Origin: Saccoglossus kowalevskii
Lineage: Eukaryota; Hemichordata; Enteropneusta; Harrimaniidae
DNA: 25,092 bases
Assembly (NCBI RefSeq): GCF_000003605.2
Contig: NW_003133845.1
Span: 572,380-597,471 of the forward strand
Direction: 5' to 3'
The notes under the pieces were generated by a model, which saw only the letters and a list, made by a program, of their open reading frames with translations, was not told the origin of the DNA and did no database searches. Position numbers and translations under genes: made by a program. Within the stretch, counting starts at the first letter, position 1. Each line of letters starts with the position of its first letter. Shown here piece by piece: positions 9,536-21,160 of the stretch.

Positions 9536-10224
9536 TTAGACCCTAAAACTATTTGAATTATGAATATTACTTTCGTAATGATGTTAGCGTCAAACAATGA
9601 TTCATTTCAATATATAAGTTGTTTTTTAATTGTTTCAATTCAATGATCGCACCCATGTACAATGTATGGTACCACATCTATCAACTAGACACATATCAAT
9701 AATCACACGCCGACCTTTACGTCTATTTAATTAGGTTACTCATTGATTATTCAGAATTACACAGACACTATTTATGGTGTGTAGGATTAACTGTTAGTCG
9801 TCTATATACACAGTTATAGTATGTAACAACAGAAAAAAACATTCATGCATGATTCGATTATTTATAATAATTGGTTGCGTTTTGTTTGACACATTTTTTA
9901 ATAGTACAATTATGTAATAATTTCAATTATATTCAATAATTAAAACGCTCCAGTATTTCTAAACCGGCTGGATTCACATATAAACAAGCAGAATAAACGA
10001 TAATATGAATATACAGCCTCAATTGATACTCTCCTTGTACAGAAGTGCAGCTGTAGCTTGGATTATGCGCATGGTAGCATATTTAATATAAGCTAGTACA
10101 ATTTAGATGACGGACCACGTACTCGGGGTCAGATGACGGCGACAATGTAAGCTATATTAGTATACTGTGTTCCTATCGCCGAACTATTAGTTCTATGTTA
10201 TTTTAAACACTATTTATTCTAACG
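9536..10224. other. Upstream region of the GT8 gene
   Basis: AT-rich sequence without a gene. The promoter of the glycosyltransferase gene should lie here, but no definite TATA box or initiator could be assigned; AT-rich TATA-like words are too common to be informative. Confidence 0.4.
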
Positions 10225-10429
10225 ATGGCCAAATTACGGCTTCGCCAGACTGTTAAAGGGGTCATCATGTTTATTGCGTTCTACGGATTTATTGTGACTA
10301 GTTTCATGTTGTTAACGAAACTAGGTTACGAAATAGTGCCGATCCGTGAAATGGACGGGGTAGGTAACGTGGGTAGCCTACAAGATCGGATTAACATCAT
10401 AACTGCTACAGATAGCGGACATATCAAAG
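10225..10429 (+). CDS. GT8 gene 1, exon 1 (signal anchor and first beta strand)
   Basis: It encodes residues 1-68 and the first base of codon 69. It includes the membrane anchor, a short stem and the INIITATD strand. The donor is AAAG/GTAGGT, phase 1. The same position and phase are used in gene 2. Confidence 0.88.
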
Positions 10430-13400
10430 GTAGGTAACACATGCACATGTAGTTAAACGTATACTGTTTTGTAATTGGAATTATCTGCGTAATTGTTATG
10501 ATTGGGACTATATGCGAAGTGAATAGCCCTGAATACTTACCCCAATAATTGTATATGCACATATCTGGTAACCGTGGTGATTTAATACTATTATTCTAAA
10601 CCCGGCGTAGTAGAATTGTATCACCCAGGGCCCGGAAAAGAGAAAATAGTTTCACGTAATAATATAATCCTAACATACAAAAAGATTTTTAAAAAAGTAA
10701 AATATTTATAAACGTGCTAACATCATATCTGTCTAGGTGTATTTAGCAAAATATATCATCCGTTGGCATCATAAGCGGTTGTTTTAAGTGATTGAAAGCT
10801 TGTTGTATTTCCCATCCATATACTGGTATAAATATGATTTTGACCTCGTTACTGGATACTGTATTGCATTTCAATGTATTGTGGGGGGGGGGGGTAAAGT
10901 TACTAGTGACTGGATCTGTGTTCTGTAACACTTGGTGCAGTTTTCACTGCAGATTTATTTCACAATTATGCTAAATAGACACATGAAGGATATGTAAACG
11001 GAATGGTTTCCAATGATATGATATTGTCTGTACGATATTGTGATATTATATTGTGCGTGTTGTGTAGTATTCCAGCCGTTAATATGATTAATAAGAAGTG
11101 GAAAAATAAATGTGCTGGATGGTCTATTAATCGCACTTAGGTGGACCATTACTCGTGCTGGCTTGGGCCAATAATTGTACGGGTGTTACATTAATCATAC
11201 CGGGGTTTCTAGTAGAACATATCTGTAGACGTGCTAAATAATAATATCCACTTCACCACCAAAGTGAGCTGTATGCTGATAAATCGATATACGTCGATTA
11301 TTTGGTCTTCTTTATTTTCTAGACAAGTCAGTCCAGTACAAATATTGGTTCGCCCCTCCATACTGATAATAATTTACATTTGTACTTTAATTGTTATCAC
11401 TTGCTTTGTCATGTGTATGTGTTGCCAGTGCGTGTATTCAATGTACAAGAGATTTTAGACGCCAACAGCTGTGGTTAATATATATCATCATGCCACACAT
11501 GTTGAAACAAAGGTCAGAGTTAACTTTAAACTTCCAATAAAGTATATGTGCGTAGTCTAGTTTATATTATGTTCAAAATTTACGTTTTATGTTTTACGAA
11601 GGGTTTATTATAAGACATGCTAGTATATCTCACACTGTTGAACGTATACACGCACTGTGGCCACTCGAACAAAAAAGCAAACACTGTCACAGACAACAAT
11701 AATAAATAAAACAAGAAAACATTTAACAATACATGTAGCATACATTTCTAAGATTTTATAAATAAAGACTCCAAGACTGAAACTATCTTTTGAATTCAGC
11801 TGTTTCTTAAACATAATCTGCTTAGGCAAATTCTCAAATTGTTCATTGTGCATTGAGATTCTTCCCAAAAATTGGCACCTATCAGTTTCCATCTCTTGGT
11901 TCTTGCAATCTAAGTGAGCATGCATCTCATTGCCAACAGCTAGATCATCACATAGCATGCATAACCTTTTCTCTGATTGTAATTGTAAATATCTTAATTT
12001 CTCTATTGATAGTTTATGTGCAGAAATTCTGAACTTAGTGATGGCAATTCTGTGTTCAACATTATGTACATAGTCTAAATATGGTTTCAAAGAGTATTGG
12101 AAATTGTTATATGTACATAGTTTATTATTTTCTTTTTTATGTAAACTGGGTGGCCATAAATCTTTCATAAATTGTTGCTTCAGTTTATTCTCAAAACTGT
12201 CATTATGATGGCTCTTAATGGTTTCAGTAATTTTATGTAGTTCAAGTCTAAATTGTATTGCCTATGTATTGCATGTAGTTTTACTTGTATTGCTGTAGGC
12301 ACTCATTATTGAAATCTGTCATGGTACCTAATTATCTGGCTGCAAATATCAATGATAAGTGGGTATCGTCCAAGTTCAGTCCTTGTTGCAGTATGGTTGA
12401 AGTAAATTGAATGTCTGTTTGTGAACACCTATTGCCCGTTGTGCCTTGATCACTAAATTTTCTATTGCTAGTTTGAAATTGGCCACTACTTTGAAAGACA
12501 ATTACAAGATGATTATATGAATTAACAACCTGAATTTAATTGTTCTTCAAATAAAAATCCCCATCAATAAGTTGTCTCTACTATGTTTTTTTTGTATTAT
12601 AAGATATGTTGACTATTTTGAAGCCCATTACTTGAATTCAACAATATCACCAAAATAACATTCTCTAATCTGGAACGAAAAGATCGTTGATACATATGTT
12701 GAATAAAAGGGGACTATAAATTGCACCCTTGTTTCACTCCACAAGATGACGAGAATGAATTGGTGCAACCATGAGCAGTTTTGATTTCACAATTGGTTAC
12801 AGAATACAGAATCTTATCAAGTGGAACACGTTTTCTGTTACTCCAGACTTCAGGAATTTGTATAGCATGTTATCTCGCCAAACACTATCAAAAATTTCGC
12901 GCAGATAAACAAATCAAGCATATAGACGAGATTTACTTGCTTCGCTGAATTTTATTTATCAATGATTTTCCTATGAACACTATTTATTTCTTGTTCACTG
13001 TACACTGATGAGTCAAGATAAGCATTAGCAATTGATATAATAACATATTCATTGATTGTTTCTTTTGCCGCTTGATCAGTGGCTGAATTCTAATTAATAG
13101 CATTTGAATTTATATTGAAACAATTTTCAATCCGTTATGATGAGCGGACTGATAGTGATTGTGTTAAATTCCTTCATTTTGTTAAATGCATTCCAAAAAC
13201 ATGCTGGATTATTGCCTTTTAAATTTGTCAAAAGTTTTCAATAGTTTTTCTTTAATCGATTTTTTTTTCTTTTGTTTAATTACCATTCTGTATTATTTAT
13301 TTAGCCCTTGGCGCAGCATTTTAAGAAGGAAATTTGTTTACTTTCTTTGAAATGTCTTTTAGGTTGTTTCTAACACAACCTAAATCATTTCTGTTTTGGT

Positions 13401-16400
13401 CTTATTTAGATTTTTTACTCTTATCTGATTTTCTATTATTGATTGTAATAAATTTCAGCACCCTGTCTACTGCTGAATAGATTATGTTACCATGTTCTGA
13501 GTGTCATTTTTTTTCGGTTAACTCAATGGAACTGATCTGTGACATAAATTTGGACTTTGATGAAATATCCCAAAATGTATTTTTTGTAAGGGATCATCAG
13601 AACTCATTATTATAATTACATTAATAGCTAAAGACAAAGCACAATGATCTGATGAAAGGTTTGATTATTAACTCTAAAATATCTAACCGAAAAATAGAAT
13701 TATTTTTGTACAATCAAATACTCAACCTGGCTGACGCCATTATATTGATAACATGTCACTTTGCCTTTCAGGTCACCTACTATTCGATCTTTAGCAATTA
13801 TGTCTGTAGTAAGATAAAGATTACATAATTATTGCATTTATTTATTACCTTCGAAGTTTATTGATTGTTTTTATCACTGTTCACCTGAATGTACGGGACT
13901 TGGATCTCTAATGCTCATATTGTAACAAATTGTTCAACAGTTGTTGAATTTAAGTCTCCAAGTATGCATACATTCCCTTGATTTGCAAAATGCAGGGATT
14001 CTTCAGGGAAAATATCAAACATATTTTCACCTGAGATGGTGGGATATATAGCCTACATAAAAAGAGATCTTTGTTTAAGCCAAACAAATATTTATCAATT
14101 TTCATCCATACGGACTTATGATTTTTGTTAGGCCTTTACTTAATATAGACTTGAACATAATAATTATACCACCAAAATATTTCCTAGCATTCTAAAGTAC
14201 AAATAGCCCTCTGGTACACTAACTCACCGACTATCATGTTTTTAACAAACTCAATGTAGTCACTATCATCTATAATAGAATTTAAGCCATGTTGATTTCA
14301 AAAAGCAGTTTTTAATTGCTTGAATATGTTCATAGATTAACCCTATGTAATATATGGTTGGGAAGGAAGATAATTAGGTACAGCTGACATCCAATGCACA
14401 TGTGTGTGCACTGCTGAAAAAAATACATGGTGAATACGTTCTTTGTTGATAACAGTTTGCCATAGATATATGATACATTGATGAATTCTCAGCTGTGGCA
14501 TGGTTATTGTTGTCGCTATCTCTGTTGTAATTTGTGCTTTCAGTAGATGCATTTTCAGCATTAATATTTCCTTGTTGCTTGTTCAGTAATCACGTTTGTT
14601 TTTACAAACATTCAAATCATTATTTGATACATTCTGTCTTTCCAATTGTGATCTTGGTCTTTCTCATAGATTGTTGTTTCTAATTATTGGGTTATCTTTA
14701 ATAACATTAATTATGTTAGCTGCTAATACCATAGCACCAATACAATTGAGATGGTTATTGTCACTGTGATAATATTTCTTTGTGCCACTTGTGATTTAAT
14801 TCTAGGTAGTATACTTGATATAATGACTATACTAGAAGTATTCACTCTTGATTTAACTTTGATGGGCTAATTTCATGATATCTTTAATGACATCCTCACT
14901 CTATTTGCTGTTATCTATATCATTGCTTCCAACATGTAATATGAGTATATCAACACGTTTCATTGAGCAGGTATATAGAGTTTGGTACGCTGGGATGTCT
15001 ATCATTGAGACATTTCTTATCTTGTACTGTACTTGCATTATCAGCTTTACTGTTTACTGACACTGTATCCATTGTACCAAGGTAGTCATCGTACATGTAT
15101 TCAGCATGCCTTGAAGGTTTTAGTACTTTTTTGGAGTCTCCTCAGCCGGTGTGGTCAACAAGTAGATGCAGTTTAACATTCATAAAGACCATCAAGTAGG
15201 TTATATCATGCAGAACTTCCTTAACGACTAGTCTTTCGAAAAGTCGTAGCAGACAGATAAAAACACACTGTGGCTAAGATTGTGGCCATTGTAGAGTGGC
15301 AATAAATGTTAGGTTGTGCGCCAGTCCCGCCACCTCGAACGACGTATCTTCGGAAATGGTTATCAGTATTCATTGCAATGATTTGTGACACTAAATGTTC
15401 TAGCTGTGAACAAATCAGGAGAATATCTCCCAATCAGGAAACCTCTCTCTTTTTGTATGAATGACAGTCCCCGTTTGTCAATACAGTTGACAAAGTCAAC
15501 GTAACTGTTTAGTCTGAAATGAAAACATCAAAATTGTTCTGAAATAAATACCACAAAAACTGCTACCACATGTTTTAAAAATTAAAATAATTAATTTGTC
15601 ATGTTTTTGTCTCTGTGTTATTATTAATCAAATGATTTAAATACATTTGGTTTACACGTGTTATGTACATGTTATTATATTATACTGTGACATCGCATGT
15701 TCGAATGCACCATTGTGAATGGTCAGATTCACAGGCACCTGTGTGATATACTATGTTATTTTCAGAATTCAAAAGTGGTGACTGATTGTTAATTTTGATC
15801 AGACAACCCTATTATATTGATTGTGATATTGCTCTATTTGAAGCACATGCAGTCAAGCAAATAATAGCGGTGTGTCTATGGTTAGAATAGGAAATATTTC
15901 CAACGAATAGTTAATATACACTTTCGCTTTTGAAAGTGTTTTATGCAATGGTCAAAATAGGTGACCGATTTCAGGATATATACACGCAGATCTATGATTC
16001 GGAGTTTTGGATAGAATTTGGTGCAAGTTGCATGCATGTATCTTACGTTGCTTGAAAATCTGCCATTTTTACACTACAGTGTTTGAAAATTGCCTGACAC
16101 CCCCCTCATTTGTTTCTGTTCTTCTTCATAGTATCAAGAAGTTTGCCAAGATCCGAATTAAATTTTGATATCGCATTCGTAATGGAGTTATATACACATA
16201 CACAATTGCACTAGTTCCAATTGTGGAAAATGGGATTTTCGGGATTCAGACGGTGATCACCACCAAATTTAAATGGGGTTTCCCTGGGCGACGACACACC
16301 TTTGGTGAACACAATCAGAGAAATCCGTTAATAACTGTTTCCGTAATGTCAGTCAGTCAGACAGGAAGCTACCGGAAACATAATCTCCTTGGTGGAGGTA

Positions 16401-19400
16401 AATGAAGCGGTGGAGTACTAATACAAGTTTACTACTGTCCGTTCACTAAATAAACACGTGTGCTTATGTTTATGTCACACTTTTGTCACTCGCACCTTTC
16501 CCCATAGTATTGATCATCACGTTTCACAGCAATATATTCAACTGCAATGACAAAGCTACCAGTTAACATAATACAATTTGTGTGGTAGGCCGTCGACAGC
16601 GGGCGCAACATTTTTCAACACTGCTTATCAATTATATTGGGTCATAGCTTACTAGTTTAAATTCTACAGTGCTCAGCTACATTAGATCTGTTCTGTCAAC
16701 AACAATCACAGTACTAATGACTGTTGTATCAATGAACTTCATTTTCACATGTGTAACAATAAGGTACATTGTATCTAACCAATGATGACCAGGTCAAGAA
16801 ACACATTATTGCATAATGCGAAACAATGTAAAATACTAGCCCCTATACCTTACTCTTATCAAATGTATGTAACACAAGATTGAAATCATAGCAATGCAAT
16901 GCTTTCAAAAATATTAATCAGATGTTATTTTGAACTTATCTCTAAGTAATCAATGTAGCCTTACAAAACATGTTTTAATCATTGTTACTGCCTTACTTGT
17001 ATAACTATCATGATATTTAATATTGATCTAAACAAATAAAAGAACATTGGTGTACGCAAACAAACTGTGGGCTGAACCACCAACAGCCATTCACTTCCCG
17101 ACAATATATTACATATCTGTGAAAATATAAATGTACTTATTTTTATCTTCTAAAGGAGCACCTGCTTTAATCAACTCAATTCTGAAAACCTCGAAAAGCC
17201 CTGACGATATCATGATACATATAGTAATGTGTGATGCACCAGAAATTGTTATGAAGCAGTATCTGGGTTGCTATGGTATCAAAGTGGACGAAAAACAAGT
17301 AAATAGATATCTCAGCTCATTTAATTAATTATTATGTAGGATTGGGTGTATTATTTGGAAGCAGCGGACAGTACACGTAATTTCACTACAGTGCAATTTA
17401 TGGTAGAATCTAAAAACCTGTTATCCTGCGAATTCAGGGTACCATGATAATATAGATAAAATGCAGAAAAAGTTGTAGACAAGTTTACATTGATTGCGCC
17501 AATTTGTATGCATAGGTCAACAATGGATTTGATGTAGGTATGTTGCTATGCTCTATAAAACATCTTGCTGTAGAATACAAATAATAAAAAAATATCAATG
17601 ATAGCAACAAAATAGTGTGCCGTCATTTGATAAATTTCATCAATATAAGCAGTATAGGCCGTCGCAATTGTTTATGTATTGCTTGCGTGCGTGCGTGCAT
17701 GTGCGTGCGTACGCAGTGAATGGTTGGCAAGAACCGGTCGTTCGCTCCAAAGATAAAATAAAGGCGTTGTTCGCTGCTTCCGTTATTGAAAATTCATGTA
17801 CGTGTTTTTGTTAATAAAACAACTTATAGTCAATGTTGTCACAGCAGATTGCGAGCCTGTGCTAATCAATGAGTGACATTTGTTATCACACATGTACATG
17901 CTGGTTGGCAGAAATGTAAACATATTACGTAACAGTGCGACGGCCTATATAACAAGATACGCCGATAATTACACTACCGGCAAATTCACACATAGGCCTA
18001 ACATTTCGTGTACACTGACTTTCTAATCCTTGATTGCAGATCAAAATAGTTCGTTTCGACGAGACGTATATCGATCCGGAAATGGCAAAAATTTGGGATG
18101 ATTCATTTTTTACAAATCGTCTCAGAAGCACTTGTAACTATGCCCGGAACTATTTTTACAGGTAATAAAATTGTTAAGGGGTATCATATGTAACTCACGA
18201 CTGTAGTACTGTATATAAATCAATAAATCGCATATGTGTATCGTTATATAAAACTTTTTTTTCAACAACGACATTGTTTCTGTTTTCTACTAGACTCTTC
18301 CCGGACGTGAACAGAGCTATTTACTTGGACATTGACGCAGTTGTGAACAGGCCCATAGAGGAATTGTGGTCGGAAGCAATGAGGAAGCCGGCTCCTCTTC
18401 TAGCAGTTAAAAACCAACTAGATTACAACAGAGATCATTTCCAAGTGGATAAAGTGACTGACATGTTCCAAAGCAGGTATTATGTTACATTCCAAAATGT
18501 TAAGTTGTACATAAATAGTATACAAAAATGTTTACAGACAGCAGGTGCAGACAAAATAAACAGTGATATAGCATACAGTTCGGCTTCCATGTGTTCTTGC
18601 TGTGTTTACAGTCAATCTGTCATAATTTTATTTTACGTAACACATGTTACATCATTAATAACTCTTCGTATAACCCCGCCATAGCCAAAACATACAAGCA
18701 TATTTTGTTCATAGTCACTTGCTACTTGCCTACTAACAAAAAACCTTTCACAAAACATTAGAGCAGAGACTATGGTCAGACTATGAAATTATTAAAAATG
18801 TCTACGATATGTTGTAATTTATGTTGCCTAGTTCTTGTGTTTCATGTGTCATAGCACTGTTGGCATCGAGGGCGATTAGCCTTCTGTTAATAGGTTATTC
18901 TAGTAACGAATGTTCTGTAACAAACGGAATTCAAATTCCGGGAATATTATATCGTGAAACAAATAGTTATAACATTGTTGATACGTCACTTAGTTACTTG
19001 CTAGATGGCAAAATGTCACTGGAATCCCCACCAAATGTCAAAATGTCCCTGGGACACACGTCGCATGACAAGATGAGACGATATAACTGCGAAATGGTAA
19101 AACATTCTCTGAGATAACTGTGAAATGTTAAAATGTCACTGAGATACCCGCCAAATGGCAAAATGTCACTGGAATACCCACTAAATTGCAAAGTGTCATC
19201 GGCATACCCACTAAATGGCAAAATGCCACTGGCATACCTGCGACAAGGCAAAAAATTACACACTATCACATATTTAGCATAATTGTCACTGAGATACCTG
19301 TCACATGGCTCCGTCCCAATCAATAAAACGAGTGGTCAGCTATTTATTATAGCCACAATTCTAGCAGGATTAAAACTGTCGTTTATATGTTATTCCACAG

Positions 19401-21131
19401 ATATGGGCGAATGTTCAACTCTTCGGCTTCACTCTTCAATGGCGGAGTGTTCGTCCTTGATTTAGAGTTTTATAGAAAATATAATCTTATTGACGACGTC
19501 GAATTCTGGCTTAAAGAGGTTGGTTATATGATATTTGTAAACACCGTGACATATTATCAAGATTGTGCTGCCGATACAACCCACCTATTACCAACCAATC
19601 ACTCAATATGTGCAATGCGCAATAACGTTATTCGAAAATGTCCTAATGTTATTCTATCAGCCAATTCAGTTTGAAATTAATGTATATTTATAATAACATA
19701 TGAATCAAGAGAGTCGGTTCATTGTGTCGACAGTAGGTCTCTCCCCGGGACTGCTAGGAAGTATCACGGTCTTATCAATTACAATTACGCAATTACACCA
19801 AACATTAACGCTGTCGCCTATGGTAATTTTACTAGTGGTTTTGTGTCCATACTAGGTTACACCATTTTCTCTCTCTGGTTTTACTTTTGCTATAGAACGA
19901 CATGTCGGACCCACCACTTTACCGTTATGAAAGTCAATCAATTATGCAAATAATCTATCATGGTCTGTGGCAAACTATGGACGAAAAATGGAACGTGAAG
20001 GCTGTGGGGCTACGAAAACCTATCGATGAAGACATCGCAAAAACAGCAGGGGTATTGCACTGGGTTGGAACACGTGAGTATAATATTAATTATGTTATTA
20101 CTGATGTGTCTAAACATTATGTTACTAAATATTATATTACATACCTGGACGTGGACGACGCGGTGAAGTCGCTTATTGAAGTACATGAAGTTATTGCACC
20201 AACGCTTTTCAGTTTAGGGTAAATTGATCCCTTTAACGGAGATCTCAGCTGAGCAGATATTTGTACGAGCGATATCGATAGAAATTGTCCCAGGCTTGTT
20301 AGGTAGAACTTTAAAGAGAACTTCAAAATCCTGATTTCCATGCCCCCTCGTCTCGACCGTGTCGCGAATTTCGATCAATACGTTCTGTTACCGTCATTTC
20401 AATTCGGAAATTAGAAGTAAACCCCCTATAAAAAATAGAAGATACTGAAGAAACTATTTTTTTTCCCAAAGAGTATTGTATGCATCATCGTCGTATAGCG
20501 ACTTTGGGTACGCTGACATAATGGCGGTAAATCTTCAACAAAGAGATGTAAACTCAGCGACTTGTAAATATATTCATGCAATGATTAATGGTGCTCCATG
20601 ATCATCATCTCAGTAAAATAAAAGCTTGCCTGCTTGTGCATCAATGTCCCCACGCAAAGTATTCATTGTATGGGTGTCGTCTGCTGCGCGAGACTCCATG
20701 TCAAATCCTATGCTGTAATTTTATTATTGTAATGTAGCAGACGATACATAACCAAGTGAAGTATGCGCATGCGTGCATGCAAAACACGACAGATTGCATT
20801 CAACGCTGCTTAGAACATGCAATATAACGGAACAACACTGAGGTTTTGAATTCAAATTAAAATATTTGGGCACACTCATTATTGAAAATGTTATTCAAGA
20901 TGCTATCTGTCATAACCATACCTACATTTCTCTTTTCAAGACAAGCCTTGGCTAGAAGACGGCGCAAACAGAGCCTACTGGGAAAGATATTTGCCATTAG
21001 AATGTTCAATGAAAGGACGGTGCATAGAAACGTTTCGCGAGGACAAAGCTTGGAAGTGTGCCTGTGAAAATGGAAGAACTGGGACACAATGTCAATACAA
21101 AATTGGTATTAGACCACAAACAAAATCGTGA
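10225..21131 (+). CDS. GT8 glycosyltransferase with C-terminal EGF-like tail (gene 1, seven exons)
   Basis: A predicted Golgi type II membrane sugar transferase of 379 residues. Exons 10225-10429, 17156-17298, 18040-18161, 18294-18476, 19401-19518, 19896-20073 and 20941-21131 join to 1140 nt without an internal stop; every intron is GT-AG. A basic N-terminus (MAKLRLRQTVK) precedes a signal anchor at about 12-31. Then come the first beta strand INIITATD (56-63), the metal-binding DxD in IYLDIDAVV (D169, D171), LFNGGVFVLDL (229-239) and HWVGTHKPW (312-320), as in the GLT8D and GAUT groups of family 8. The tail has five cysteines (338, 344, 356, 358, 367) spaced like EGF Cys2-Cys6; Cys1 is missing. 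The Kozak context is good (A at -3, G at +4). A tandem paralogue starts 1.2 kb downstream. Donor and acceptor sugars are unknown. Confidence 0.9.
10430..11600. other. Intron 1 of GT8 gene 1, left part
   Basis: AT-rich intron sequence with a G-tract near 10883-10894. Short frames on both strands have no recognisable content. Confidence 0.5.
11620..12168 (-). pseudogene. CR1-like LINE ORF2, C-terminal segment
   Basis: The peptide reads ITKFRISAHKLSIEKLRY, then KRLCMLCDD and HAHLDC. These are the conserved FRISxHxLxIE block and the C-x2-C...H-x4-C knuckle at the end of CR1/L2-type ORF2 proteins. The frame is open for 182 codons and is the best-preserved part of the element. It is not a host gene, although its length could make it look like one. 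Confidence 0.82.
12640..12930 (-). pseudogene. CR1-like LINE reverse-transcriptase fragment
   Basis: It shows FDSVWRDNMLYKFLKSGV, with the catalytic FD of reverse-transcriptase motif A, and then CGVKQGCNL followed, after a one-base shift, by SPLLFNICINDLF. The YADD box expected next is no longer readable. There is also a stop between the two blocks. Confidence 0.82.
13620..14320 (-). pseudogene. CR1-like LINE endonuclease fragment
   Basis: The blocks, in order on the minus strand, are DDSDYIEFVKN, KIDKYLFGLNKDLFLC, YIPPS, CILGDLNSTTVEQF (the GDxN motif, about 13970-13930) and SSDHCALSLAI (the catalytic SDH motif, 13652-13621). This is the apurinic/apyrimidinic endonuclease-like domain of LINE ORF2. 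Several frame changes separate the blocks. Confidence 0.8.
14700..15010 (-). pseudogene. SGNH esterase-like domain of the CR1-like LINE
   Basis: It contains DILILHVGSNDID (the GxND block III of SGNH hydrolases) and further on SDNNHLNCIGAMVLAANI (the DxxH block V). Both catalytic blocks are still readable despite stops between them. The position just before the endonuclease fits the esterase-bearing proteins described for CR1-like elements. Confidence 0.72.
15221..17155. other. Intron 1 of GT8 gene 1, right part
   Basis: No gene recognised. A 70-codon minus-strand frame at 15221-15433 lies next to the LINE's 5' side and may be decayed LINE sequence, but it has no recognisable motif. The rest is AT-rich. 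Confidence 0.45.
17156..17298 (+). CDS. GT8 gene 1, exon 2
   Basis: The acceptor is TTATCTTCTAAAG. It encodes residues 69-116, beginning GAPALINSILK and containing IHIVMCD. The donor is CAA/GTAAAT, phase 0. It aligns block for block with the second exon of gene 2. Confidence 0.88.
17299..18039. repeat. Intron 2 with a short GTGC-rich microsatellite
   Basis: Around 17683-17715 runs of GTGC/GTGT repeats form a short imperfect tetranucleotide microsatellite. The rest of the intron shows no feature. Confidence 0.5.
18040..18161 (+). CDS. GT8 gene 1, exon 3
   Basis: The acceptor is CCTTGATTGCAG. It encodes residues 117-156 and two bases of codon 157, with RLRSTCNYARNYFYR leading into the helix before the DxD strand. 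The donor is ACAG/GTAATA, phase 2. Confidence 0.87.
18294..18476 (+). CDS. GT8 gene 1, exon 4 (DxD motif)
   Basis: The acceptor is TGTTTTCTACTAG. It encodes residues 157-217 and carries LFPDVNRAIYLDIDAVV, where D169 and D171 form the Mn-nucleotide-sugar binding DxD. The donor is AGCAG/GTATTA, phase 2. The frame runs on into the intron but loses all similarity there. Confidence 0.9.
19003..19310. repeat. 30-bp minisatellite in intron 4
   Basis: About nine tandem copies of a unit of 30 bp (a few are 28 or 31) built on AAATGGCAAAATGTCACTGG followed by ATACCCACT. The best copies run 19123-19242 at exactly 30 bp. Later copies decay, with a partial unit near 19305. Because the unit is a multiple of three, both strands stay open across it; the minus strand reads a peptide with a 10-residue period (ILPFSGYADD-like). 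The location, between two verified exons, indicates intron sequence. Confidence 0.85.
19401..19518 (+). CDS. GT8 gene 1, exon 5
   Basis: The acceptor is TTATTCCACAG. It encodes residues 218-257 with FNSSASLFNGGVFVLDLEF, the conserved FN-G-hhhhDL block of the family. The donor GAG/GTTGGT is weak but keeps phase 0 into exon 6. Confidence 0.87.
19896..20073 (+). CDS. GT8 gene 1, exon 6
   Basis: The acceptor is TTTTGCTATAG. It encodes residues 258-316 and ends inside the HWVGTHKPW motif. The donor is ACAC/GTGAGT, phase 1; the codon completed across the intron is CAC (H317). The frame stays open into the intron to 20222, so intron retention would give a protein lacking HKPW and the EGF-like tail. 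Confidence 0.88.
20074..20940. other. Intron 6 of GT8 gene 1
   Basis: Bounded by GTGAGT and TTTTCAAG. No gene or named element was recognised inside. Confidence 0.6.
20941..21131 (+). CDS. GT8 gene 1, exon 7 (HKPW end and EGF-like tail)
   Basis: The acceptor is TCTCTTTTCAAG. It encodes residues 317-379. KPWLEDGANRAYWERYLP closes the GT8 domain and is followed at once by the EGF-like cysteine pattern C-x5-C-x11-C-x-C-x8-C, then a short tail and TGA. Confidence 0.9.
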
Positions 21132-21154
21132 AATAATGTACATGTATATTCCTT

Positions 21155-21160
21155 AATAAA
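21155..21160 (+). promoter_or_regulatory. Polyadenylation signal AATAAA, GT8 gene 1
   Basis: An AATAAA lies 23 bases after the stop codon, implying a very short 3' UTR. A second AATAAA near 21637 could give a longer one. Confidence 0.55.

Larger units (their letters stand above)
11600..15220 (-). mobile_element. Decayed CR1-like LINE with esterase domain, antisense in intron 1
   Basis: Read on the minus strand, the segment shows in order an SGNH esterase-like domain (15010-14700), an apurinic-type endonuclease (14300-13620), a reverse transcriptase (12930-12640) and a C-terminal CCHC-type segment (12170-11620). This order matches CR1-like non-LTR retrotransposons, some of which are known to carry an esterase domain. 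Frameshifts and stops break every domain, so it is inactive. Boundaries are approximate; no target duplication or 3' tail was identified. It lies opposite to the host gene. Confidence 0.82.

Noticed and set aside
10883-10894. G-tract, with C-tracts at about 30-39 and 21333-21345
   Set aside because: Simple homopolymer runs, possibly with assembly length error; no function is supported.
16223-16405. 60-codon frame in intron 1
   Set aside because: No similarity to GT8 exons or known elements; exon 1 joins exon 2 directly in frame without it.
18821-19323. Open frames on both strands in intron 4
   Set aside because: They come from the 30-bp minisatellite and lie between two GT8 exons joined by consistent splice sites and phases.
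20857-21087. 76-codon minus-strand frame
   Set aside because: It is antisense to the last GT8 exon and shows no recognisable domain.
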